Shown here piece after piece: positions 1-8,736 of a stretch of 64,000 nucleotides of DNA. Source of the DNA: Bacillota bacterium (GTDB lineage: Bacteria; Bacillota; Clostridia; Christensenellales; UMGS416); contig JAEWRW010000049.1 in the NCBI GenBank assembly GCA_023398815.1, positions 1 to 64,000 on the forward strand, read 5' to 3'. The notes beneath the pieces are model-generated. The model did no database searches, was not told the origin of the DNA, and saw only the letters and a list, made by a program, of their open reading frames with translations. Position 1 is the first letter of the stretch. Each line of letters starts with the position of its first letter. A program made the position numbers and the translations under genes.

Positions 1-5
1 AATAT

Positions 6-123
<118 letters not shown>

Positions 124-130
124 TCCATTA

Positions 131-172
131 GTCAAAGAAGGTGTACCGTTTGGTACGCCTTCTTTGACTATA
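131..172 (+). terminator. rrn operon terminator
   Basis: A near-perfect hairpin, GTCAAAGAAGG-TGTACC / GGTACG-CCTTCTTTGAC with a GTTT loop and one G-U pair, lies 8 nt after the 5S gene. The stem is AT-rich at its base and its 3' arm is T-rich, which fits an intrinsic terminator ending the rRNA transcript. Confidence 0.85.
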
Positions 173-318
173 CAGAGCTTGCTTCTATTCTTTCGTGCCG
201 CGCGACGTACACGCCGCCGCGCGGCATCTGGTTATACAGCGCATCCTGACTTGTGTGTGGGAACGAAATAACGGCACCTGCGGGCGGGTTTGGTGCGTGC
301 TAATTGCAGAGAAGGATG

Positions 319-348
319 AGCCGCGGGCGAATGAATCGCCTCGCGGCT
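319..348 (-). repeat. Palindromic hairpin with TTCAT apex (1)
   Basis: A 30-nt near-perfect palindrome. Read on the minus strand its apex is GGCGATTCATTCGCC, continuing outward with GC-rich paired arms ending AGCCGCG/CGCGGCT. It has no U-run, so it is not an obvious terminator. It shares the TTCAT apex with 439-468 and with the first hairpin of the elements at 23448 and 36755, suggesting a REP-like dispersed hairpin. Confidence 0.6.
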
Positions 349-438
349 GCTTTGTTTGGGTGGCTTGGTGAGAGTGAGGGGAGCAGGGGAGCGCCGCTGC
401 GGCGGGGCGGGCCGAGTGCCACATGCGAAATGAAGTGA

Positions 439-468
439 AGCCGCCGCCGGATGAACCGGCTGGCGGCT
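439..468 (-). repeat. Palindromic hairpin with TTCAT apex (2)
   Basis: A second 30-nt palindrome exactly 120 nt from the first. Its minus-strand apex is GCCGGTTCATCCGGC and its arms end AGCCGCC/GGCGGCT. The stem differs from hairpin 1 by paired substitutions while the loop is kept, and the flanks are unrelated, so it is the hairpin itself that recurs. Confidence 0.6.
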
Positions 469-869
469 GCGAGCGTTTGTTCTTGTGTTCGACGTTGGGT
501 GTATGGCTGGGGATTGACCGGAGGGTAACTATCGTTTTTTGCGCTTGTGTCAGGTGTTGGAAACACTACTAGCAGGGGCTGGTGCCTGCCGCAGGATTTG
601 ATGAGAGCCGTTACTAGCGAAAAGAGAAGGCGAAGGCGAGTAAACCGGCTTCATAGCGTTTCTATCACCTCAATGGGCGGATTGGCGCACGTGTGCAGTT
701 CGATGGTGCTTTCTGTCGGAAGATAAAAAGGATGGCTAAACAGGCTTGGATGCATGATAGCGAAACTCGGAAAGTAATATAACAATAATAAACGAAAATC
801 GTTATATTAAAAAAATACAATAAACCCGATAAGCCTGTCATTGTCTATATAATTGCGCTCACCTTGTTA

Positions 870-898
870 TTGACTTCCACCAAAAATAATGCAAGAAT
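870..898 (+). promoter_or_regulatory. Candidate promoter of the acid-sugar operon
   Basis: TTGACT, a 17-nt spacer, then AAGAAT, about 55 nt before the first gene of the operon. The -35 is good and the -10 is weak. The AT-rich sequence upstream could hold an operator or UP element. No regulator gene is adjacent. Confidence 0.4.
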
Positions 899-952
899 TG
901 CTAAGGAATGTAACCGGAAGGTTATGTAGCAAAAACAAAGCGGGAGGCAACC

Positions 953-2320
953 ATGAGCAACAATTTCGAGCAGACGCTGAGTCATGTCAACACCTGCTCC
1001 AGACCGTCCGACCTTCGTATTACGGACGTGGAGTTCTGCGACATCAAGGGAGCGCCCATGCACTGTGTGCTCCTCAAGATCAAGACCAACCAGGGCATTG
1101 AGGGCTATGGTGAGGTTCGCGATGGCGCAGACCGTATCTATGGTCAGATGCTGGTGAGCCGCATCATCGGCCAGAACCCCTGCGACATCGACAAGATATT
1201 CCGTCGCATCAAGCAGTTCGGCGCCCCTGCCCGCCAGGCCGGCGGTGTCTGCGGCATTGAGCTCGCTCTGTGGGACCTGGCTGGCAAGGCCTATGGCATG
1301 CCGGTCTACCAGATGCTGGGTGGTAAGTTCCGTGATTCGATCCGCGTCTACTGCGATACCGACTCGGACAGCAACGAAGGCATCGAGATGGGCAAGCGCT
1401 TGAAGGAGCGCATGGCTTTGGGCTTCACGTTCCTGAAGATGGATCTGGGCATCAACATCCTGGATGGCATCCCGGGCACGCTGAATGCTCCTCTGGGTCT
1501 GCTGGATTCCATGCATGCGGCTACCGAGGTTGCTCGCTCCACCAAGGGCGCCATGGATCTCGACAGCATTGGCAAGCGCATCAAGGGTTATGACGCTTAC
1601 AACGTGATGCATCCGTTCACGGGCATTCAGATCACCGAAAAGGGTCTGGACATCATGGAGAAGTATGTGGCGGACGTCCGTTCCGTCATCGGCTACGAGA
1701 TTCCGCTGGCCCTCGACCACTTCGGCCACATCGGTCTCGACAGCTGCATCCGCTTGGGCAAGCGTCTGGAGAAGTACAACATTGCCTGGCTGGAAGACAT
1801 GATCCCGTGGCAGTTCCCCGAGCTCTATAAGCGCCTGAACAGCGAAGTCAACATCCCGGTCTGCACCGGTGAGGACATCTACCTCAAGGAAGGCTTCAAG
1901 CCCCTGTTCGAGGCGGGCGGTGTCTCCGTCATCCACCCCGACATCCTGTCCTCCGGTGGTATTCTGGAGAACAAGAAGATCGGTGACCTGGCGCAGGATT
2001 ATGGCGTGGCCATGGCCGTGCATATGGCTGAGTCGCCCATCGCTATGCTGGCCGCTGCCCACAGCATCACCTCGACCGAGAACTTCCTCGCGTTGGAGTT
2101 CCACTCGGTGGATGTGCCGTGGTGGCAGGATATGGTCAAGAGTAGCTACAGCAAGATCGTTGACAACGGTTTCATCCGCATCAACGACGAGCCCGGCCTG
2201 GGCATCCACAGCCTGAATGACGAGGTGCTGGAGCAGCACAAGAGCGCCCGTTATGACAAGCTGTGGGAAGGTTCTGAACTTTGGCACAAATTCGAGTCTT
2301 GGGATAGACTCTGGAGCTGA
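953..2320 (+). CDS. Enolase-superfamily (mandelate racemase/muconate lactonizing type) sugar-acid dehydratase
   Basis: A 455-aa protein of the mandelate racemase branch of the enolase superfamily, whose members mostly dehydrate sugar acids to 2-keto-3-deoxy acids. Visible landmarks are the N-terminal capping domain (to about residue 120), FLKMDLGIN near 160 (the strand bearing the first catalytic lysine), LALDHFGHIG and WLEDMIPW supplying the metal-binding Asp and Glu, TGEDI for the third ligand, and HMAESP near the C-terminus. A GGGAGG site precedes the ATG. Two dehydrogenases follow closely, suggesting a catabolic operon that oxidises and dehydrates an acid sugar or polyol. The substrate cannot be told from sequence. 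Confidence 0.85.
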   Translation: MSNNFEQTLSHVNTCSRPSDLRITDVEFCDIKGAPMHCVLLKIKTNQGIEGYGEVRDGADRIYGQMLVSRIIGQNPCDIDKIFRRIKQFGAPARQAGGVCGIELALWDLAGKAYGMPVYQMLGGKFRDSIRVYCDTDSDSNEGIEMGKRLKERMALGFTFLKMDLGINILDGIPGTLNAPLGLLDSMHAATEVARSTKGAMDLDSIGKRIKGYDAYNVMHPFTGIQITEKGLDIMEKYVADVRSVIGYEIPLALDHFGHIGLDSCIRLGKRLEKYNIAWLEDMIPWQFPELYKRLNSEVNIPVCTGEDIYLKEGFKPLFEAGGVSVIHPDILSSGGILENKKIGDLAQDYGVAMAVHMAESPIAMLAAAHSITSTENFLALEFHSVDVPWWQDMVKSSYSKIVDNGFIRINDEPGLGIHSLNDEVLEQHKSARYDKLWEGSELWHKFESWDRLWS

Positions 2321-2330
2321 GGTGTAACAA

Positions 2331-3125
2331 ATGAAACTCGACCTTGACAACAAGGTCGTACTGGTCGCCGACAATGACAGCGATAGTGCCGCCGGCATTA
2401 TCGCTGTTCTCAAGAGCGAAGGCGCCGTGGTGTTGGCCTGCCTTGCGGAAGGCCAAACAGAACCCGCCGGTTGCGACAAGGTGTATCGGTATGATCTGGC
2501 GGACGAAACACAAACAGTTGCACTGCGTGACCAAATCGCCGCGCAGTACGGCAAACTCGACGGCATCGTGTTCCAGCATGTGGACATCGCTGCCAGCTCT
2601 CTTGAGACGCTGGAAGCCGATGTGCTGGTGGAACGGCTCTTCGCCTCGGCCCGCGCAGCGTTCGTGACGATGCAGACACTGGGCCAGTACGTGGGCGATT
2701 GCGGTGGCGGCTCGGTGGTGTACATCACCACCCTGCACGACGAGAAGCCCAACGGCTACGACATGGCGCACAGCATGGCCCAGGGCATGGTGGGCAACCT
2801 GGTGAAGGAAGCCTCCATGGAGTACGGCATGAGCAACGTGCGCACCAACCAGATCGCGCTGGGCGCGGTGGATGGTTTGGTGCAGCAGTTCAAGACCGAG
2901 CGCAGCCACTTCTACGAAGGGGCGCAATTCAAGGTGCCATACAGCCGGCTGGGTACCTGGGAGGACGTGGGCAACCTGACGGCGTTCCTGCTCTCCGACC
3001 GGGCGATGTTCGCCAATGGCGCTCGTTTCCTGTTGGATGGCGGCGCAATCAATGAATACGTGGATCCGCGCGCCAACTGGCGTGCCCACCAGGCCATGAA
3101 AGCCGAAGAGGAGGTGCGGTCATGA
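2331..3125 (+). CDS. Degenerate short-chain dehydrogenase/reductase family protein
   Basis: A 264-aa protein with the overall SDR plan: Rossmann start KVVLVADND, the VYITTLH strand, a YDMAH helix and a C-terminal FLLDGGA. The defining motifs are altered. The TGxxxGIG nucleotide loop reads ADNDSDSAAG, the NNAG equivalent is missing, the catalytic Ser position is Thr, and the YxxxK lysine is His (YDMAH). It probably does not work as a standard dehydrogenase and may be a structural partner of the next gene's product, an intact SDR with which it overlaps by 4 nt. An unusual active enzyme is the alternative. Confidence 0.75.
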   Translation: MKLDLDNKVVLVADNDSDSAAGIIAVLKSEGAVVLACLAEGQTEPAGCDKVYRYDLADETQTVALRDQIAAQYGKLDGIVFQHVDIAASSLETLEADVLVERLFASARAAFVTMQTLGQYVGDCGGGSVVYITTLHDEKPNGYDMAHSMAQGMVGNLVKEASMEYGMSNVRTNQIALGAVDGLVQQFKTERSHFYEGAQFKVPYSRLGTWEDVGNLTAFLLSDRAMFANGARFLLDGGAINEYVDPRANWRAHQAMKAEEEVRS

Positions 3126-3907
3126 TTCTGAAGCCATTGGAAGGCCGTACCGCCATCGTCACCGGCTCAGGCAAGGGCATTGGCATGGGCATTGCCCGGG
3201 AAATGGCCCTGGCAGGTGCTTCCGTCGTCATCAACTACAGCTTCAGTGAGGCCGGCGCGATCAAGGTGCGCGACGACATCATTGCCGAGGGCGGCAAGGC
3301 TATGATTTTCAAGGCCGACGTCTCGCAGGAGGCTGAAGTCAAGGCCATGTTCAAGGCGGCGTTTGACTGGACCAGCCGCATCGACATCTTGGTGAACAAC
3401 GCTGCCCTGCAGACCAACGTTGGGTTCCGCAAGTATCGCCTGGAGTCGTTCGACAGCCTGGTGAAGGTCAATCTCAAGGGTTACTTCCTTTGCACCCGCG
3501 AAGCGGCCAAGTACATGCTGCCCAACAAGAAGGGCGTCATCCTCTACGTCTCCTCGGTCCACGCCAAGCGGGCGACCGAGTTTGACCCGGTCTACTGCAT
3601 GACCAAAGGCGGCATCAAGATGCTGGAGCGGGAAGCGACGCTGGAGTTGGGGCCCCAGGGCATCCGCACGCTGTGCATGGAGCCCGGCGGAGTTCGACTG
3701 GACGCGCCGAAATCCGGCAACGAGGGCGAGATGATCGAGCCCAAGTACCTGGTGCAGGAGAAGCACTTCCAGTTCCGCAAGTGGGGCATGCACCGGCCGA
3801 TGGTCCCCACGGACCTGGGCAAGATGTCGGTCTACCTGGCCAGTGATGAGTGCGAGCTCATCAACGGCGGCGAGATCCCGATGGATGCGGGCGACATGCT
3901 TTATTGA
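3122..3907 (+). CDS. SDR-family NAD(P)-dependent oxidoreductase
   Basis: A 261-aa classical SDR. TGSGKGIGMGIA near residue 15 is the cofactor loop, ILVNNAA near 90 the structural motif, YVSSVHA the catalytic Ser strand and YCMTK the catalytic Tyr/Lys. The C-terminal INGGEIPMDAG closes the fold. The start ATG overlaps the previous stop (ATGA), indicating translational coupling. It probably oxidises an acid sugar or polyol in the same pathway as the upstream dehydratase. The exact substrate is unknown. Confidence 0.87.
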   Translation: MILKPLEGRTAIVTGSGKGIGMGIAREMALAGASVVINYSFSEAGAIKVRDDIIAEGGKAMIFKADVSQEAEVKAMFKAAFDWTSRIDILVNNAALQTNVGFRKYRLESFDSLVKVNLKGYFLCTREAAKYMLPNKKGVILYVSSVHAKRATEFDPVYCMTKGGIKMLEREATLELGPQGIRTLCMEPGGVRLDAPKSGNEGEMIEPKYLVQEKHFQFRKWGMHRPMVPTDLGKMSVYLASDECELINGGEIPMDAGDMLY

Positions 3908-3923
3908 TTGGCCAACAAGATTA

Positions 3924-3957
3924 CGAGGGGCGGCGAAAGCCGTCCCTCGCTTTTTTA
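3924..3957 (+). terminator. Intrinsic terminator of the acid-sugar operon
   Basis: An 11-bp GC-rich stem, CGAGGGGCGGC/GCCGTCCCTCG, with a GAAA tetraloop is followed by C and TTTTTT. It lies 16 nt after the SDR stop codon. Confidence 0.92.
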
Positions 3958-4142
3958 TTTCCGGGCAATTGTTTCTGCCAGTGAGCAGTCGGGATTGCTT
4001 GTGAAGCTTGTCGCCTCGCCCAGTGAATACACGGAAACTCTGTTGGTTTCCTGCCTTTTCTGGATCCCAAAGGAGTGCTATACTAAATCATAGTAAAGAT
4101 ATTGGCTAAATCAATAATTCGTATGGCTATGGGAGGCACACG

Positions 4143-5336
4143 ATGGAAGGGAAGACAAAGGACGAGTCTTTGGGGTTTCAAACGCGGGCTGTTCACGCGG
4201 GCAATGGCATCGACCGGGAGACGGGCGCCATTCGTCGCCCCATCACTATGGCCAACAGCTATGCGCTGCCGTACGATCCTTCGGATTTAAACTGGAGCAG
4301 CGCTGATGCCAAGCCACTCTACACACGCAACGGCGGTGCCAACCAGAATTACCTGCAGGGGAAGCTGGCGTCCTTGGAGGGTGGCGAGGACTGTGTTGTG
4401 CTAGCCACCGGCGTGGCTGCCTTATCTGGGGTGTTCTTTGCGCTGCTCAAGCAAGGCGATCACGTCGTGTTTTCCAACATCACCTACATCGCCGTCTACC
4501 GTCTGCTCAATGAGCTGCTGCCAGAAAAGTACGGCATTGAGACAACCATTGTAGACACCTCTGACCCGGCGAAGGTGCAGGCGGCCATCCGCCCCAACAC
4601 CCGGCTCATCCACATTGAGACGCCGGGGAACCCCACCACCCAGATCAGTGACATCGCTGCCCTTGCGGAGATTGCCCATGCGCATGGTGCGCTGTTGTCG
4701 GTCGATAACACCTTCGCCTCGCCCTACAACCAGCGCCCGCTGGAGCTTGGCGCGGACCTGGTGGTGGAGAGCCTGACCAAGTACATCAACGGCCACGGCG
4801 ATGCCATGGGCGGGGCCGTTATTGGCGCGAAGGATTTGATCGACCGCATTCGACGGGACTCCATGGTCAACTTGGGTGGGGCCATCAGCCCCTTCAATGC
4901 TTGGCTCATCATGCGCGGCTCGGTGACGCTGCCGCTGCGCATGCGCCAGCACAACGACAATGCGCTAGCCGTAGCGCGGTACTTGGAGAGCTGTGCCGGG
5001 GTTCGCTTCGTAGCCTACCCAGGGCTTGCCCGCCACAAGGGGCATGCGGTGGCCAAGCGCCAGATGGGCAATGGCTTTGGCGGGATGCTGTCCTTTGGCC
5101 TCACTGCTGACCACGACACCCACAATCGCTTCGTGGCTGCGCTGCAGGTCATCACGTCCGCCGTGTCCCTGGGGCATGACGAGAGCCTGATCGTCTTCCT
5201 GGGGGAGGACGACGAGCGGCAATACCTGTACCCTGAGGAGTTCCATGGTGGGTTCTTCCGCTTCAGCGTGGGCTTGGAGGATGGACAGGACATCATTGAC
5301 GACCTGGAGCGGGCGTTCCGGTCGGTCGGGCTCTAG
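4143..5336 (+). CDS. Cys/Met-metabolism PLP-dependent trans-sulfuration enzyme
   Basis: A 397-aa enzyme of the cystathionine gamma-synthase / cystathionine gamma-lyase / methionine gamma-lyase family. Evidence: FQTRAVHAGN at the N-terminus, YTRNGGANQN (substrate/PLP phosphate region), ATGVAALSGVF, SVDNTFASPYNQRPLELGADLV with the PLP-ring Asp, and SLTKYINGHGD containing the Schiff-base lysine. GGGAGGCACACG precedes the ATG. Motifs alone do not separate synthase from lyase, so direction (methionine synthesis versus sulfur amino acid breakdown) stays open. It is monocistronic, between two terminators. A short inverted repeat, TACTA-N5-TAGTA at 4081-4095, could be an operator. Confidence 0.85.
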   Translation: MEGKTKDESLGFQTRAVHAGNGIDRETGAIRRPITMANSYALPYDPSDLNWSSADAKPLYTRNGGANQNYLQGKLASLEGGEDCVVLATGVAALSGVFFALLKQGDHVVFSNITYIAVYRLLNELLPEKYGIETTIVDTSDPAKVQAAIRPNTRLIHIETPGNPTTQISDIAALAEIAHAHGALLSVDNTFASPYNQRPLELGADLVVESLTKYINGHGDAMGGAVIGAKDLIDRIRRDSMVNLGGAISPFNAWLIMRGSVTLPLRMRQHNDNALAVARYLESCAGVRFVAYPGLARHKGHAVAKRQMGNGFGGMLSFGLTADHDTHNRFVAALQVITSAVSLGHDESLIVFLGEDDERQYLYPEEFHGGFFRFSVGLEDGQDIIDDLERAFRSVGL

Positions 5337-5405
5337 GCAGGGAGCGTCCAGCCCTACTGGGCAATGGGCTGGCGCACATCCATGCAAACACACAAAAAGC
5401 AAAAC

Positions 5406-5435
5406 AACGGGAGGATGCAATGCATCCTCCCGTTT
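5406..5435. terminator. Bidirectional terminator between convergent genes
   Basis: A perfect palindrome (AACGGGAGGATGCA with its complement) lies between the trans-sulfuration gene on + and gatB on -. It has TTT on the + exit and GTTGTTTTG on the - exit, so it can stop transcription in both directions. Confidence 0.85.
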
Positions 5436-5455
5436 GATAGTCACACGATTGATCG

Positions 5456-6910
5456 CTACTTCTTCATTTCTTCCAGCAGCACGGCCTTGGCCATGTCCGG
5501 GTCGGCCTTGCCGCGGGTCTCCTTCATCATCTGGCCCATTAGGAACCCGAAGATCTTTTCCTTACCGGCGTTGAAGTCGGCCACTGCGGCGGCGTTGGCG
5601 GCCACAACCTTCTGTGCGGCATCACGCAACACACTGTCGTCGGAGATCTTTGCCAAGCCCTGCTTCTCCACAATGTCCTGGGGGTTGCCGCCGGTCTGGA
5701 ACATCTGATCCAGCACGGTTTTGCCGGTGGTGCTGTTGATGACGCCCTTGTCCATCAGGGTCACCAACTCGGCCAGCGCCTGGGGGGTGAAGGGCAGCGT
5801 GTCAAAGGTCAGGCGCTCGTCCTCCTTGGTGCGGCGCATGATATCGCCCATCAGCAGGTTGGAGACGGCCTTGGCGTTGGCGGTGCAGGCGGCGGCCTGC
5901 TCAAAAAAGCTGGCCAGTGCCGGGTCGGTCGTCAGGATGGCAGCGTCGTACTCCGGCAGGCTGTAGTCACGCACATAACGGGCGCGCTTGGCTTCCGGCA
6001 GCTCCGGCAGGGCAGTGCGGATGCGCTCCATCCACTCGTCGTCGATGACGATGGGTAGCAGGTCAGGGTCGGGGAAGTACCGGTAATCGTTGGCCTCTTC
6101 CTTGGTGCGCATGGCGATGCTGCGGCCCTTGTTGTCGTCCCAACGGCGGGTCTCCTGCGTGATGCGCCCGCCTTCGCCCAGCACCTCAATCTGGCGCTTG
6201 GTCTCGGACTTTGCGGCCCGCACGATGGCCTTGAGGGAGTTGAGGTTCTTCATCTCGGTGCGGGTGCCGAATTCCTGCTGGCCCCAGGGGCGCACGGAGA
6301 GGTTGATGTCGGCCCGCAGGCTGCCCTCTTGCATCTGGCAGTCAGAGACCCCTGCGAACTGCAGGATGGAACGGATGGTATCGACGAACGCGCCGGCTTC
6401 CTCGGCCGAGCGGATGTCAGGCTCGGTGACGATCTCAATGAGCGGCACGCCGCAGCGGTTGAAATCCAGCAGTGTCGAACGGCCGTAGGCGTCGTGAAGC
6501 GACTTTCCAGCATCCTCCTCCAGGTGGATGCGATTCAGGCGCACCGCGCCCTCCTGCTCCACACCGTTCTCGTCGGTGTAGGGGAATCGCACCACGCCAC
6601 CCAGGCAGAGCGGGTGATGGAGCTGGCTGATCTGATAAGCCTTGGGCAGGTCGGGGTAGAAGTAGTTCTTCCGATCCATGTTGGAGCGGCGGCTGATCGT
6701 GCACCCCAGCGCCAGCCCCGCGGTCACACACTTCTCCACCGCCTCACGGTTGAGGACGGGGAGGGTGCCGGGCATGGCCGTGCAGATGGGGCAGGTATGG
6801 GTGTTGGGCTCGCCGCCAAACTGCGTGGAGCAGCGGCAGAAGATCTTGCTTTTGGTATTCAGCTCGGCGTGGATTTCCAGGCCGATGACGGTTTCATAAG
6901 CACCACTCAT
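5456..6910 (-). CDS. gatB: Asp-tRNA(Asn)/Glu-tRNA(Gln) amidotransferase subunit B
   Basis: A 484-aa GatB. This subunit activates the mischarged tRNA's carboxylate with ATP and receives ammonia from GatA. It opens with the family's YETVIGLEIHAELNTKSKIFC and has the zinc site CRC...CPIC, the cradle motifs NRCGVPLIEIVTEPD and RYFPDPDLLP, and a C-terminal tRNA-binding YqeY-like tail (about 330-484). It is the last gene of the aspS-gatC-gatA-gatB operon, 15 nt after gatA, with a terminator just beyond. Confidence 0.96.
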   Translation of the reverse strand: MSGAYETVIGLEIHAELNTKSKIFCRCSTQFGGEPNTHTCPICTAMPGTLPVLNREAVEKCVTAGLALGCTISRRSNMDRKNYFYPDLPKAYQISQLHHPLCLGGVVRFPYTDENGVEQEGAVRLNRIHLEEDAGKSLHDAYGRSTLLDFNRCGVPLIEIVTEPDIRSAEEAGAFVDTIRSILQFAGVSDCQMQEGSLRADINLSVRPWGQQEFGTRTEMKNLNSLKAIVRAAKSETKRQIEVLGEGGRITQETRRWDDNKGRSIAMRTKEEANDYRYFPDPDLLPIVIDDEWMERIRTALPELPEAKRARYVRDYSLPEYDAAILTTDPALASFFEQAAACTANAKAVSNLLMGDIMRRTKEDERLTFDTLPFTPQALAELVTLMDKGVINSTTGKTVLDQMFQTGGNPQDIVEKQGLAKISDDSVLRDAAQKVVAANAAAVADFNAGKEKIFGFLMGQMMKETRGKADPDMAKAVLLEEMKK

Positions 6911-6925
6911 GGGATTCCTCCTTGG

Positions 6926-8395
6926 TCACAGCGCCGGCCGGCGGGTGTGGAAGTCGGTCGCCTGCTGGTAGGCATGGGCGACGCGCAGCAGCAAATCCTC
7001 GGCAAAGGGTCGGCCGATGAGCTGCAGGCCCACGGGCAGGCCACCGGCAAAGCCGCAGGGCAGAGACAAGCCGGGGAGTCCCGCGATGTTCACCGACACC
7101 GTCGCCAGGTCGGTCAGGTACATCGCCAGCGCGTCACCGGTGCGTTCGCCCAGCCGGAAGGCCGGCGTGGCCGAGGTGGGGGAGAGCAGCACGTCAAAGC
7201 GCTCAAAGGCCTTGTCGTACCCGGCCTTGACGACCGAGCGAACCTTCAGCGCCTTGTTGTAGTACTCATCGTAATACCCCGAGCACAGCGCATAGGTGCC
7301 CAGCATGATGCGGCGCTTCACCTCAGGCCCGAAACCCTCGCTGCGGGAGCCTACGTAGAGATCCTCGCCGTTGGCGGCATCAGGGGAGCGGTAGCCGTAC
7401 CGCACGCCATCGAAGCGTGCCAGGTTGGAGCTGGCCTCCGCCGAAGAGATGAGGTAGTAGGCGCTGAGCGCGTGGGCCAGCGCGGGGATGCTGACTTCCT
7501 CCACCGTTGCGCCCATGCTTTCGTATACCTTCACGGCCTCCATCACAGCGGCGCGCACGGCGGGGTCAACGCCCTCACCGAAGTACTCCACCGGAAGCCC
7601 AATGCGCAGCTTGCCGAGGCTCTCATTGAGCCGCAGTGCGCAGGGGGCGTGGGTCACGTCGGCCGAGGTGGAGTCCATCGGGTCATGGCCGCAGATGGCG
7701 TCATAGAGCAGGGCGCAGTCCTCGGCGCTGCGGCCAAAGGGGCCGATCTGATCGAGAGAGGAGGCGAAGGCCACCAACCCATAGCGGGACACAGCGCCAT
7801 AGGTGGGCTTCAGGCCCGTGACGCCGCAGAAGGCCGCCGGCAGGCGGATGGAACCGCCGGTGTCGCTGCCCAGGGAAAGCGGGGCTTCCAGCGCGGCCAC
7901 CGCCGCTGCCGAACCGCCCGAGGACCCGCCGGGCACGTGGTCGGTGGCCCAGGGGTTGCGGGTGGGTTTGAAGGCAGAATGCTCGCAGGAGGAGCCCATG
8001 GCAAATTCGTCCATGTTGGCCTTGGCCAGCGCCACGGTCAGGCCCGCTTCCAGCTTCTCCACCACCGTCGCGTTGTAGGGCGGGCGGTAGTTGGCCAGGA
8101 TCTTGCTGGCGCAGGTCGTGGGCACGTCGCGGGTGCAGAGGTTGTCCTTGAGCACCACCGGCACGCCGGCCAGCGGCGGCAGCGCCTCGCCAGCGCGGCG
8201 GCGGCGGTCAATCTCCGCCTGCACGGCAGCAGCGCGGGCCAGGGCTCCGTCAGCATCCAGGTGCAGCAATGCGTCCACCTTGGGCTCCACCGCGCCAATG
8301 CGTTCCAGCGCCGACTGGGTGGCCTCCACGGCCGATACCCGCCCGTCAGCGATGTCGCGTGCCAGTTGGGCGGCCGAAAGTTCGTAGAGCTTCAT
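6926..8395 (-). CDS. gatA: Asp-tRNA(Asn)/Glu-tRNA(Gln) amidotransferase subunit A
   Basis: A 489-aa amidase-signature protein that releases ammonia from glutamine. The Ser-cisSer-Lys triad is visible: VVLKDNL (Lys near 80), GSSGGSAAAVAA and SDTGGSIRLPA. The start chosen is MKLYELS, 15 nt inside the longest frame, because GAGGAG sits 7 nt before it. It is made with GatC and GatB from one transcript; the 35-nt gap from gatC is short. Confidence 0.96.
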   Translation of the reverse strand: MKLYELSAAQLARDIADGRVSAVEATQSALERIGAVEPKVDALLHLDADGALARAAAVQAEIDRRRRAGEALPPLAGVPVVLKDNLCTRDVPTTCASKILANYRPPYNATVVEKLEAGLTVALAKANMDEFAMGSSCEHSAFKPTRNPWATDHVPGGSSGGSAAAVAALEAPLSLGSDTGGSIRLPAAFCGVTGLKPTYGAVSRYGLVAFASSLDQIGPFGRSAEDCALLYDAICGHDPMDSTSADVTHAPCALRLNESLGKLRIGLPVEYFGEGVDPAVRAAVMEAVKVYESMGATVEEVSIPALAHALSAYYLISSAEASSNLARFDGVRYGYRSPDAANGEDLYVGSRSEGFGPEVKRRIMLGTYALCSGYYDEYYNKALKVRSVVKAGYDKAFERFDVLLSPTSATPAFRLGERTGDALAMYLTDLATVSVNIAGLPGLSLPCGFAGGLPVGLQLIGRPFAEDLLLRVAHAYQQATDFHTRRPAL

Positions 8396-8430
8396 ATCAG
8401 TACTCCTCAAGCGGAAAATGCGTCAATGGG

Positions 8431-8718
8431 TCACTCGATGACTTTGGGAACGGTAAAACAGCCATCGATCTGTTCGGGCGCGTTTTGCAGCAGCGCTTCC
8501 CGCGGGAAGGCGACGGGCTCGCCGTCGGCACGCAGCACATTCTGCATGGGCAGCACGTGCTCCATCGGCTGGGCATCGGCGATGTCGATGGCGTTGATCT
8601 CCCGTGCAAAGTTAAGGATGCTCTCCATATCCAGGGCCATGCGGTCCAGCTCTTCGCCGTCAAAGCGGAGCTTGGCAAGCTTGGCGATGTATTGTGCCTG
8701 TTCGCGTGTGATCTCCAT
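8431..8718 (-). CDS. gatC: Asp-tRNA(Asn)/Glu-tRNA(Gln) amidotransferase subunit C
   Basis: A 95-aa GatC, the small subunit that clamps GatA and GatB together. The N-terminal ITREQAQYIAKLAKLRFDGEEL and the following NFAREINAIDI are typical, as is the C-terminal FTVPKVIE. AGGAGG precedes the ATG. It lies 18 nt after aspS. Confidence 0.94.
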   Translation of the reverse strand: MEITREQAQYIAKLAKLRFDGEELDRMALDMESILNFAREINAIDIADAQPMEHVLPMQNVLRADGEPVAFPREALLQNAPEQIDGCFTVPKVIE

Positions 8719-8736
8719 ACCGTGCTTCCTCCTGTG

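Larger units (their letters stand above)
173..869. other. Long non-coding stretch after the rRNA operon
   Basis: No reading frame here has a ribosome binding site or recognisable protein features. It holds two similar palindromic hairpins (listed separately) about 120 nt apart. From about 770 the composition becomes strikingly AT-rich for this genome, with an inverted repeat ATATAAC/GTTATAT around 777-805. The AT-rich part may be the upstream regulatory region of the following operon. Confidence 0.6.

Noticed and set aside
300..566. Minus-strand frames crossing the two TTCAT hairpins
   Set aside because: No ribosome binding sites, low-complexity composition, and the hairpins explain the base bias.
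845..2752. Long minus-strand open frame across the enolase-superfamily gene
   Set aside because: It is a GC-driven shadow of the + strand coding region, with no ribosome site or protein features. The same holds for long antisense frames at 6329-8881, 8269-10098, 10098-12455, 14433-16889 and 30315-31874.
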